Source of the DNA: Sutterella sp.
Lineage (GTDB): Bacteria > Pseudomonadota > Gammaproteobacteria > Burkholderiales > Burkholderiaceae_F
Assembly (NCBI GenBank): GCA_019418605.1
Contig: DYBN01000033.1
Coordinates: forward strand, 1 to 57,385
DNA length: 57,385 bases
Direction of reading: 5' to 3'
The notes below the pieces were generated by a model, which was not told the origin of the DNA, did not search any database, and worked only from the letters and a program-made list of their open reading frames with translations. Position numbers and translations under genes: made by a program. Shown here piece by piece: positions 50,715 through 57,385 of the stretch (its first letter is position 1; every line of letters begins with the position of its first letter).

Positions 50715-51090
50715 ATGTATCTCCAAACAGAATTATTTTTATTTCAATAAATACCCGGTCAATGCGTAAAAGACGCCCCGCCCGGCGCCAAAGCCCCGGA
50801 CAACGCTCTTTTTGCGCAAAGAGTGTCGATCATTCTATCCGCAACCGAAGTTTCACAATATAAGGCGGTTTGCTTAGATTTCCGCTAGAACTTGGGCCGG
50901 CGCCTTGGCGGCGCACCACATTTAGGGGAGGCTCGACGCCTGTAAGACTGTCTTAATGCGCTCAAACTAAACTCGACGGACCCCGCAGGGCTGTGCTATT
51001 TGCGCGGCCTTCCCGTGCCCGTTTTTTGAGCACGCAGAGTTTCCAGCGAGGTTTTCGCTTCGGGGCTTGGCTGAGGCTCTCCTATTCTTT
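50715..51090. other. Divergent region ilvD / ccm operon (376 bp)
   Basis: An AT-rich segment at 50731-50755 lies just upstream of ilvD and fits its promoter, with a TTGACC-like -35 on the minus strand at 50757-50762. A palindrome CTCTTT-N6-AAAGAG lies at 50806-50823. No ORF is supported. No FNR-type site was found despite the respiratory genes to the right. Confidence 0.5.
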
Positions 51091-51786
51091 ATGACAGATC
51101 AACACGATGATCCGCGCCTGACGGCGGACAACCTCACGCTTGAGCGCGGCGAACGTCTTTTGTTTCAGAACCTGCATTTTGATGCGCCCGCGGGAACCCT
51201 TGTGCGTCTTGCCGGCGCCAACGGCACGGGCAAGACGTCCCTGCTGCGTCTCTTGACGGGCCTTATGCAGCCCGACTCCGGGCAGGTGCTCTACAAAGGC
51301 CGCAGCATTGCCAAACTCAAGGAGGACTATGCGCGCGATCTTGTCTACATCGGCCACATGAACGGCGTCAAGGACGATCTGAGCGCTGTTGAAAACGTGC
51401 GCATCGCCGCGCGCATGGGCAACATCATCGCCTCCGACGATGCGCTTGTTGATGCGCTCTCGCGCGTGGGCCTGCAGGATTTTGTCGACAACCTCACCGG
51501 AGAGCTCAGCCAGGGGCAGCGCCGCCGCGTGGCGCTCGCGCGCCTTTTCGTGAGCCGCAGCAAGCCTGTGTGGGTTTTGGACGAGCCTTTTGTTGCGCTT
51601 GACGCGGCGAGCGTGGCCAATCTCGCGCAAACGATTGCCGAGCATGTCGAAGCTTCGGGCGTCGTGATCTACACCACCCATCAGGAGTGCGCGATTCCCG
51701 TGGACGCCTCCCGGCAGATGACGGTTGACGTCTCGAGCTTTTCCCGCCGTGCCAGGGCTTCGGGCAAGGAGATTGGCCGTGTTTAA
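51091..51786 (+). CDS. ccmA: Haem exporter ATP-binding protein CcmA
   Basis: ATPase of the CcmABCD complex, which releases the holo-CcmE chaperone with its haem in System I cytochrome c maturation. The ATG at 51091 gives 231 residues. Walker A is LAGANGTGKTSLLRLL, the ABC signature LSQGQRRRVALARL, Walker B VWVLDEPFVALD, and the H-loop YTTHQE. First gene of the ccm operon; its end overlaps ccmB by eight bases. Confidence 0.95.
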   Translation: MTDQHDDPRLTADNLTLERGERLLFQNLHFDAPAGTLVRLAGANGTGKTSLLRLLTGLMQPDSGQVLYKGRSIAKLKEDYARDLVYIGHMNGVKDDLSAVENVRIAARMGNIIASDDALVDALSRVGLQDFVDNLTGELSQGQRRRVALARLFVSRSKPVWVLDEPFVALDAASVANLAQTIAEHVEASGVVIYTTHQECAIPVDASRQMTVDVSSFSRRARASGKEIGRV

Positions 51787-52447
51787 TCTTTTTGTGGCGA
51801 TGGTGCGCCGCGATCTGATGCTTGCGCTGCGCCAGAAAACCGACATCGTGCAGACGCTCTTCTTTTTTGCCGTCGTCATCACGCTCGTTCCCCTGGGCGT
51901 GGGTGCAGAGCAGAATTTGCTGCGCTCGATGGCCCCGGGCGTGGTGTGGGTGGCGGCGCTTCTTGCCGCGCTCTTGTCGCTGCCGCGCTTGTTTGCCTTT
52001 GACTATGCCGACGGCACGCTCGAGCAGATGGTGATTTCGGCCGAGCCGCTCACGGTGATCGTTCTAGCCAAGGTTTTCGCTCACTGGCTTGTCACCGGCG
52101 TTCCCATCACGATTTTCACGGCTCTCTTCGGGGTCATGTTTGATCTGCCCGTCGAGCAGACGGCCGTGCTGATGGCCTCGCTCTTTTTGGGAACCCCCGT
52201 GCTGAGCCTTGTGGGCGCCATCGGTGCGGCGCTCACGCTGGGCCTGCGCGCGGGCAGCGTGCTCACGAGCCTTCTCGTGCTGCCGCTTTACATCCCGGTG
52301 CTCATCTTTGGGTCCGGCGCCACGGTGCAGGTTGCCATCAGCGTGAGTCCCGCGGCCTACCTGATGGTGACGGCCGCGCTCAGCTTTCTTGCGCTTGCCG
52401 CCGCTCCGTTTGCGGTTTCTGCGGCGCTGCGCATTTCCATTCAGTGA
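51779..52447 (+). CDS. ccmB: Haem exporter membrane protein CcmB
   Basis: Membrane subunit of the CcmAB transporter. The GTG at 51779, with AAGGAG seven bases upstream, gives 222 residues, matching the E. coli protein, and overlaps ccmA. Six hydrophobic segments are visible. The start MFNLFVAMVRRDLMLALRQK and FFFAVVITLVPLGVG match the family. The frame reaches back to 51725 within ccmA and is not used. Confidence 0.93.
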   Translation: MFNLFVAMVRRDLMLALRQKTDIVQTLFFFAVVITLVPLGVGAEQNLLRSMAPGVVWVAALLAALLSLPRLFAFDYADGTLEQMVISAEPLTVIVLAKVFAHWLVTGVPITIFTALFGVMFDLPVEQTAVLMASLFLGTPVLSLVGAIGAALTLGLRAGSVLTSLLVLPLYIPVLIFGSGATVQVAISVSPAAYLMVTAALSFLALAAAPFAVSAALRISIQ

Positions 52448-52496
52448 TTTTTGTTGATTCAACCCAAAACGATTCAAACAACAAGGCAGCTCTGAG

Positions 52497-53228
52497 ATGA
52501 TTCGGTCTTTGTTTGACCCCCAGGGGTTTTATTACTTTGCAGGCCGCACGGTGCGCTGGTTTTTCATCGCCGCCCTTGCGCTTGCCGTCGTGGCTCTCTA
52601 CCTGGGGTTCTTCGTTTGCCCGATTGACGCCACGCAGGGCAACTCCTACCGCATTATTTTCATTCACGTGCCGGCCGCCTGGATGAGCATGCTCATTTAC
52701 GTGATGATGGCCGTGTTTTCAGCATTTGCGCTCGCCACCAACAACAAGATGTGCTCGATTTTTGCCGCGGCCATGGCTCCCACGGGGGCCGTGATGTGCT
52801 TTGTGGCGCTCTTTTGCGGCGCCGTCTGGGGACGGCCGACGTGGGGCACGTACTGGGTGTGGGATGCGCGGCTCACAAGCGAACTGATCCTTCTTTTTTT
52901 GTATCTCGGCTTTCTGGCGCTGCAAAGCTCCATTGCCGATCATCGCCGCGCCGACAAGGCCTGCGCAGTGATCGCCCTTGTGGGCGTGGTCAACGTGCCG
53001 ATCATCTATTTTTCGGTGCGCTGGTGGAACACGCTGCATCAGGGCGCCTCGATCACGAGCTCGGGCAGCTCCATTCACCCGATCATGCTCACGACGCTTC
53101 TTTTAATGCTTGCCGCCGTGTGGCTCTACTGCTTCGGAGCGACGTTTGCGCGCACGCGCACGATCATTTTGGAGCGCGAGCGGCGCGAAGACTGGGCGCA
53201 GGAAGCAGCCCTTCGAGGCGACGTTTAA
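52497..53228 (+). CDS. ccmC: Haem-handling protein CcmC
   Basis: Six-helix membrane protein that presents haem to CcmE. The 243 residues carry the tryptophan-rich haem motif WGRPTWGTYWVWDARLTSE, flanked by conserved histidines in the periplasmic loops (FIHVPAAWMS and NTLHQGASI). It lies 49 bases after ccmB. Confidence 0.95.
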   Translation: MIRSLFDPQGFYYFAGRTVRWFFIAALALAVVALYLGFFVCPIDATQGNSYRIIFIHVPAAWMSMLIYVMMAVFSAFALATNNKMCSIFAAAMAPTGAVMCFVALFCGAVWGRPTWGTYWVWDARLTSELILLFLYLGFLALQSSIADHRRADKACAVIALVGVVNVPIIYFSVRWWNTLHQGASITSSGSSIHPIMLTTLLLMLAAVWLYCFGATFARTRTIILERERREDWAQEAALRGDV

Positions 53229-53276
53229 GGGGCGGCGTTTAATTTCTTTCGGTCTTCACAAACCAAGGAAACCGAC

Positions 53277-53465
53277 ATGGACTGGAATTCCATTTCTCAC
53301 TTCATCGACATGGACGGCCACGGCTTTTTCGTCTGGAGCGCCTACGGCATGACGATTCTGGCGATCGTCATCGAGCTTTTGAGCCTCAAGGCCCGCCGTG
53401 CAAAGGCCGTCAACCGGCTCACCCGCGAAGCCCGGGCCGTTCGCGCAACGCGCGAAGGAAATTGA
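53277..53465 (+). CDS. ccmD: Haem exporter accessory protein CcmD
   Basis: A 62-residue protein with one membrane helix (about 19-37, VWSAYGMTILAIVIELLSL) and a basic cytoplasmic tail. It holds CcmE in the CcmABC complex. The aromatic start MDWNSISHFIDMDGHGFFVW, with the conserved Gly-Phe before the helix, is typical. Confidence 0.9.
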   Translation: MDWNSISHFIDMDGHGFFVWSAYGMTILAIVIELLSLKARRAKAVNRLTREARAVRATREGN

Positions 53466-53526
53466 GCCCGAACGGGGCGACAAACATTCTTTCGACCCTT
53501 TCATTGATTCTCAGGAGACAACAGCA

Positions 53527-54045
53527 ATGGCGAGTGCGGCTGCAAAACGACTCGCGCTCATCGGCGGCGCGGTGGCCGTGGTGGGCGTGGGCGTCTACTT
53601 GATGCTTTCGGCCTTCAACGACAACCTGGTGTTTTTCTACTCTCCGATGCAGGTTGCCAACAAGGAGGCCCCGCAGGGGAGAACCTTCCGCATGGGCGGC
53701 ATGGTGGAGGTGGGCTCGGTCAAGCGTCTCGATGACGGCGTGACGGTGACGTTCGGCATCACGGACACGGCCGCCGTCATTCCGACCGAGTTCAAGGGGA
53801 TCCTGCCGGACCTCTTTAAGGAGGGCAAGGGCGTCGTCGCCCAGGGCAAGCTCAACGACAAGGGCGTCTTCGTTGCGAGCGAGGTGCTTGCCAAGCACGA
53901 TGAAAACTACATGCCGCCCGAGGCGCAGGACGCCGTCGACAAGGCGCACGCCGCCATGAAGACGCTCGATGAAAAGGGCAGCAAGGAAGGCGAGGGGAAG
54001 GCGACGAGCAGCAACAGCGCCAAGCCTGCCGCCTCGGCCGGATAA
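53527..54045 (+). CDS. ccmE: Periplasmic haem chaperone CcmE
   Basis: Membrane-anchored OB-fold protein that carries haem covalently to CcmF. The ATG at 53527 (AGGAGA upstream) gives 172 residues with an N-terminal anchor (about 10-30). YSPMQVANKEAPQGRTFRMG begins the OB fold. The haem-binding histidine is in AKHDENYMPPE (about residue 124). The charged, low-complexity C-terminal 40 residues are variable in the family. Confidence 0.95.
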   Translation: MASAAAKRLALIGGAVAVVGVGVYLMLSAFNDNLVFFYSPMQVANKEAPQGRTFRMGGMVEVGSVKRLDDGVTVTFGITDTAAVIPTEFKGILPDLFKEGKGVVAQGKLNDKGVFVASEVLAKHDENYMPPEAQDAVDKAHAAMKTLDEKGSKEGEGKATSSNSAKPAASAG

Positions 54046-54086
54046 CAAAAAAAGATTATTTCTAGAAACCTTGGGGGAACCAACCC

Positions 54087-56066
54087 GTGATTGCTGAAAT
54101 CGGTCACTTTGCCCTGATACTGGGGCTGGTGATGGCGGCCGTGCAGTTCGTGCTGCCGCTTCTGGGCTCGGCCAAAGGCATTGCGTCGTGGATGGCGCTG
54201 GCAAGAACCGCGGCCTTTGCCAACACTTTGTTTATGACAATCGCCTTCGGGGCGCTTGCCTATTCGTTTTATGTGAGCGACTTCACGGTTTTGAACGTCG
54301 CCAACAATTCGAATTCGCTGCTGCCCTGGTACTACAAGATTGCCGCGACGTGGGGCAGTCACGAGGGCTCGATTTTGTTTTGGGCCGTGACGCTTGCATG
54401 GTGGGGATTTTTCGTGGCGGTCTTCAGCCGCCGCCTGCCCGATGAGACGGTCGCGCGCGTGCTGGGCGTGATGGGCTTCATCCTGATGGGGTTCCTCGCC
54501 TTCATGCTCTTTACTTCAAATCCCTTCCTGCGGCTTTTTCCGGCCGCGCCCGAAGGCGCCGACCTCAACCCCCTGCTGCAGGATCCGGGCATGGTGTTTC
54601 ACCCGCCGCTGCTCTACATGGGGTACGTGGGCTTTACCGTTCCCTTTGCCTTTGCCATCGCCGCCTTGATGGGCGGCAGGCTTGACGTGGCCTGGGCAAG
54701 GTGGATGCGTCCCTGGACGACGTTTGCGTGGATTTTGCTCACGCTTGGCATCTCGCTTGGCTCCTACTGGTCGTACTACGAACTCGGCTGGGGCGGATGG
54801 TGGTTCTGGGATCCGGTCGAAAACTCCTCCTTCATGCCTTGGCTGACGGGCACGGCGCTGCTGCACAGCCTCGCCGTAACCGAAAAGCGCGGCTGCTTCA
54901 AGATCTGGACCGTGCTGCTGGCGATCATCACCTTTTCGCTCTCGCTTCTGGGCACGTTCCTTGTGCGCTCGGGCATTCTCACCTCGGTGCACGCCTTTGC
55001 GACCGACCCCGAGCGCGGCATCTTCATCCTGGCCTTCCTGATCGTCGTGATCGGCCTGTCCTTCCTGCTTTTTGCCTGGAGGGCGCCGACGGTCGGGCTC
55101 GGGGGCAACTTCTCGATGATCAGCCGCGAGTCGATGCTGCTTGTCAACAACGTGCTCCTTGTTGTTGCCATGGGCGCCGTGCTTTTGGGCACGCTCTATC
55201 CGCTTTTTCTTGACGCGCTCAACGCAGGCAAGATTTCCGTCGGACCTCCTTACTTTGACGCCGTTTTCGGCCCCCTGATGCTGCCGATGCTCTTTTTGCT
55301 CGGCGTCGGTCCCTTTGCCCGCTGGAAGGAGGCCGATCCCGGCGCGCTCGCCAAGCGTCTCTGGATCGTGGCTTTGGTGAGCCTTGTTCTGGGCGCGGCC
55401 GTCCCCCTGCTGATGGGGCGCTGGAGCACCTGGGTTTTCGCCGGCATGACGCTTGCCTTCTGGGTGGCGCTGTGCGCGCTTGAAAACATCCGCGAACGCG
55501 GACGCAACCTCAAGGGCAATCCGGCCGCCAAGCTCTTTAGTCACCCGCGCGCGTTCTGGGGCATGCACATTGCGCACATCGGCGTGGCGGTTTTCGTCGT
55601 GGGCGTGGCGCTCGTGATGGGCTACCCCGCCGAGCGCGACGTGCGCATGTTCCCGGGCGAGCACGTCACGGTAAGCGGCTATACCTTTGTCTTTAACGGC
55701 ACCGAAGAAGTGCGCGGGCCCAACTATCAGGCCACGCAGGGCAACTTCACGGTGATTCGCGACGGCAAGGAAATTGCCGTTCTCAAGCCCGAAAAGCGCA
55801 TCTATTTCGGCTCTCGCTCGATGCCGATGACCGAAGCGGCCATCCGGCACTCGATTACGGGCGACGTCTACGTAAGCCTGGGCGAGCCGGTGGGCGAGGG
55901 CGGCTGGATCGTGCGCGCCTACCGCAAGCCCTTTGTGACCTGGATTTGGTGGGGCACGATCCTGATGGCCTTGGGCGGGTTCATCGCCATGCTCGACCGC
56001 CGCTATCGTGTCCGAAATAAGAAAAAGACGGCTGCAGGCGCTTTGGCTTCAGCCGCGGAGGCATAA
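54087..56066 (+). CDS. ccmF: Cytochrome c haem lyase subunit CcmF
   Basis: Large membrane protein that joins haem from CcmE to the CxxCH motif of apocytochromes. The GTG at 54087 with GGGGGAAC upstream gives 659 residues. The WWD haem-handling signature GWGGWWFWDPVENSSFMPWL lies about residues 231-250. Another conserved block is FHPPLLYMGYVGFTVPFAFA, which includes a haem-ligand His. About 15 hydrophobic segments are present. It lies 41 bases after ccmE. Confidence 0.96.
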   Translation: MIAEIGHFALILGLVMAAVQFVLPLLGSAKGIASWMALARTAAFANTLFMTIAFGALAYSFYVSDFTVLNVANNSNSLLPWYYKIAATWGSHEGSILFWAVTLAWWGFFVAVFSRRLPDETVARVLGVMGFILMGFLAFMLFTSNPFLRLFPAAPEGADLNPLLQDPGMVFHPPLLYMGYVGFTVPFAFAIAALMGGRLDVAWARWMRPWTTFAWILLTLGISLGSYWSYYELGWGGWWFWDPVENSSFMPWLTGTALLHSLAVTEKRGCFKIWTVLLAIITFSLSLLGTFLVRSGILTSVHAFATDPERGIFILAFLIVVIGLSFLLFAWRAPTVGLGGNFSMISRESMLLVNNVLLVVAMGAVLLGTLYPLFLDALNAGKISVGPPYFDAVFGPLMLPMLFLLGVGPFARWKEADPGALAKRLWIVALVSLVLGAAVPLLMGRWSTWVFAGMTLAFWVALCALENIRERGRNLKGNPAAKLFSHPRAFWGMHIAHIGVAVFVVGVALVMGYPAERDVRMFPGEHVTVSGYTFVFNGTEEVRGPNYQATQGNFTVIRDGKEIAVLKPEKRIYFGSRSMPMTEAAIRHSITGDVYVSLGEPVGEGGWIVRAYRKPFVTWIWWGTILMALGGFIAMLDRRYRVRNKKKTAAGALASAAEA

Positions 56067-56069
56067 GTC

Positions 56070-56597
56070 ATGCGTTGGAAGTATTTGATTCCGCTTGCGA
56101 TCTTTCTTGTGGTCTGCGGGTTCTTGTTCAAGGGCCTGTACCTTGATCCCCGCGAGGTTCCCTCGGCGCTCATTGACAAGCCTGCGCCCGAATTCTCGCT
56201 TCCGACGATGGACGGCAAGACGGTGACGAAAAAGGATCTTCTCGGCAAGGTCTACCTTCTCAACGTCTGGGCAAGCTGGTGCCAGGCCTGCCAGTACGAG
56301 CATCCCTATTTCGTCAAGCTCAAAAACGACGGGATCAAGACGCTCATCGTCGGCTACAACTACCGCGACAAGCCGATGGCCGCGCAGCAGTGGCTGGCCG
56401 CGCTCGGCGATCCGTACGACGTCAAGCTTGTCGACGCAGACGGCCGCACGGCCATCGATTTCGGCGTGTACGGCGCTCCCGAGACGTTTGTCATCGACAA
56501 GGCCGGCGTGATCCGCCACAAGGTGGTGGGCGCCGTGACCGACGAGGTTTGGAACAAGGAGCTCAAGCCCCTTCTTGCCAAGCTTGAGGCCGAATAA
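56070..56597 (+). CDS. ccmG: Thiol:disulfide interchange protein CcmG (DsbE)
   Basis: Membrane-tethered periplasmic thioredoxin that reduces the apocytochrome cysteines before haem attachment. The 175 residues have an N-terminal anchor (about 5-22, YLIPLAIFLVVCGFLFKGL). The redox site is WASWCQACQYEHPYF. The cis-Pro loop is GVYGAPETFVIDKAG. The QA pair between the cysteines is less common than PT or PP in this family. It begins three bases after the ccmF stop. Confidence 0.94.
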   Translation: MRWKYLIPLAIFLVVCGFLFKGLYLDPREVPSALIDKPAPEFSLPTMDGKTVTKKDLLGKVYLLNVWASWCQACQYEHPYFVKLKNDGIKTLIVGYNYRDKPMAAQQWLAALGDPYDVKLVDADGRTAIDFGVYGAPETFVIDKAGVIRHKVVGAVTDEVWNKELKPLLAKLEAE

Positions 56598-56697
56598 GCC
56601 GGCGCAGGGGGCTGATCGTTGACAGCGAAAGCCCTCCCGAGGTCTGCGCTTGATTTTGGGCGCAGTCCCCGACGGTCTTTTTCAATAAGGAAGAGAA

Positions 56698-57201
56698 ATG
56701 AAAAAGCTTTTAGCCGCCCTTGCGATGTTTGCCGCCATGGCGGCCGCGCAGGCCGCCGATGCGGTTCAAAACGCTCCGCTTGCCTTGCAGGGCAAGGAAG
56801 CGCAGGCAACGGAACTTGATCCGGGAGAACATCGCCGCGTGCAGGGCATCGCCTCGCAGCTGCGCTGCCTTGTGTGTCAAAACCAATCGATTGCCGACAG
56901 CGACGCCGACCTTGCCGTTGATCTGAGAAAACAAGTGATCGAGCAGATCAACGCTGGCCGCACCGACAAGGAGATCATCAACTACATGGTCGAGCGCTAC
57001 GGCGACTTCGTGCTCTACAACCCGCCCTTTAAAGCCTCCACCATCATCTTGTGGCTCGGGCCGGTCGTGCTCTTTCTGGCTGCCGCCGTTGCCTTCTACA
57101 TCCATCTGCGCCGCCGCAAGAGCACGGTGCGTGCTTCCGAGCGCACGCTCACGCCCGACGAAAAGCGCAAGGCGGAGCAGCTTTTGCGAGGCGGCAACTG
57201 A
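56698..57201 (+). CDS. ccmH: Cytochrome c maturation thiol reductase CcmH
   Basis: Periplasmic membrane-anchored protein of the haem-lyase module. The 167 residues comprise a signal peptide (MKKLLAALAMFAAMAAAQA), the reductive motif LRCLVCQNQSIADSDADLA (about 54-72), a three-helix domain ending MVERYGDFVLYNPPF, and a C-terminal anchor (about 110-135). It is the short CcmH type, with the TPR part encoded separately by ccmI. ccmG ends 100 bases upstream. Confidence 0.95.
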   Translation: MKKLLAALAMFAAMAAAQAADAVQNAPLALQGKEAQATELDPGEHRRVQGIASQLRCLVCQNQSIADSDADLAVDLRKQVIEQINAGRTDKEIINYMVERYGDFVLYNPPFKASTIILWLGPVVLFLAAAVAFYIHLRRRKSTVRASERTLTPDEKRKAEQLLRGGN

Positions 57202-57221
57202 GCCCATAGGAGACAAACAAC

Positions 57222-57385
57222 GTGTTGATTGCTTTTATCTGCATTGCCGCCTTTTTGGTGCTCATCGCCCTGGCGCTCGTGGTCTGGCCCTTGGTGACCA
57301 ACAAGGGCGGCGACGGGGAGGCCGAGCGGCGCGAACTCAATCTGACGCTGCTGCGCCAGCAGTACGCCGAGCTTGAAGCCGATCA
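57222..57385 (+). CDS. ccmI: Cytochrome c maturation protein CcmI (partial, N-terminus)
   Basis: A GTG at 57222, preceded by AGGAGA, opens a frame that runs off the window. It encodes one membrane helix (AFICIAAFLVLIALALVVWP) and then RRELNLTLLRQQYAELEAD, the usual start of CcmI, the TPR chaperone for apocytochromes. The 20-base spacing after ccmH and the family order support the call. The catalytically relevant TPR part is outside the window. Confidence 0.85.
   Translation, partial: MLIAFICIAAFLVLIALALVVWPLVTNKGGDGEAERRELNLTLLRQQYAELEAD

Noticed and set aside
49017..50750. 577-codon plus-strand frame opposite ilvD
   Set aside because: It covers ilvD almost exactly on the other strand and has shadow composition (many Arg, His and Gly); ilvD is unmistakable.

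Overview
The window is about 57 kb of a GC-rich proteobacterial chromosome with very dense, mostly housekeeping gene content. The gene families (sucA-sucB-lpdA, GlnD, MltG, a hupGHIJK-hypABFCDE set, System I cytochrome c maturation, and an autotransporter whose extended signal peptide begins MNKIYRVVWN) point to a betaproteobacterium. A Sutterella/Parasutterella-like member of the Burkholderiales is my best guess; this is inference from gene content and protein style, not from a marker-gene comparison.

Layout. 1-80: the last bases of a 5S rRNA gene and the terminator of an rRNA operon. 226-7419: TCA-cycle block on + (sucA, sucB, lpdA, then gltA). 7516-8292: a lone amino-acid-type periplasmic binding protein. 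8416-12948 on -: ygfZ, map, glnD. 13062-16740 on +: mltG, tmk, holB, panB. 16867-20209: two divergent exported peptidases (C69 cysteine dipeptidase; a Tat-exported M20 metallopeptidase). 20289-21221 on -: a fluoroacetate-dehalogenase-like hydrolase.

21.2-28.9 kb is the one clearly accessory segment. It holds a relic of an older autotransporter C-terminus, three short palindromic repeats, a 1996-residue autotransporter, a frameshifted IS21-type transposase remnant and a tRNA-Ser(UGA). 28.9-31.6 kb on - carries panC, panD, argD and a 38-codon membrane-protein gene. 32-37.7 kb carries ppk2, a structured non-coding stretch, a metal-binding-domain protein with a palindromic operator-like region, a HAD phosphatase, rpsT, murJ and a divergent macro-domain protein.

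37.8-47.5 kb on - is a complete [NiFe]-hydrogenase maturation operon in the order hupG-hupH-hupI-hybE-hupK-hypA-hypB-hypF-hypC-hypD-hypE, without any hydrogenase structural gene. About 700 bases of non-coding DNA rich in inverted repeats lie upstream of it. 48.2-50.7 kb holds yggS and ilvD. 51.1 kb to the end is a ccmABCDEFGH operon, with ccmI cut by the window edge.

How the genes work together. The + block at the left makes the 2-oxoglutarate dehydrogenase complex and citrate synthase. panB, panC and panD together make pantothenate but sit at two separate loci. The hup/hyp genes build and insert the NiFe(CN)2CO centre and proofread Tat-exported hydrogenase precursors. The ccm genes deliver and attach haem to periplasmic c-type cytochromes, the usual electron-transfer partners of respiratory chains including uptake hydrogenase.

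I found no CRISPR array, phage or classic defence system. The observations I rate highest are a perfect twin-arginine consensus on the C-terminal tail of the HybE chaperone, the 38-residue membrane protein gene between argD and tRNA-Ser, a possible structured RNA at 33.4-33.6 kb, and the relic and repeats around the autotransporter.
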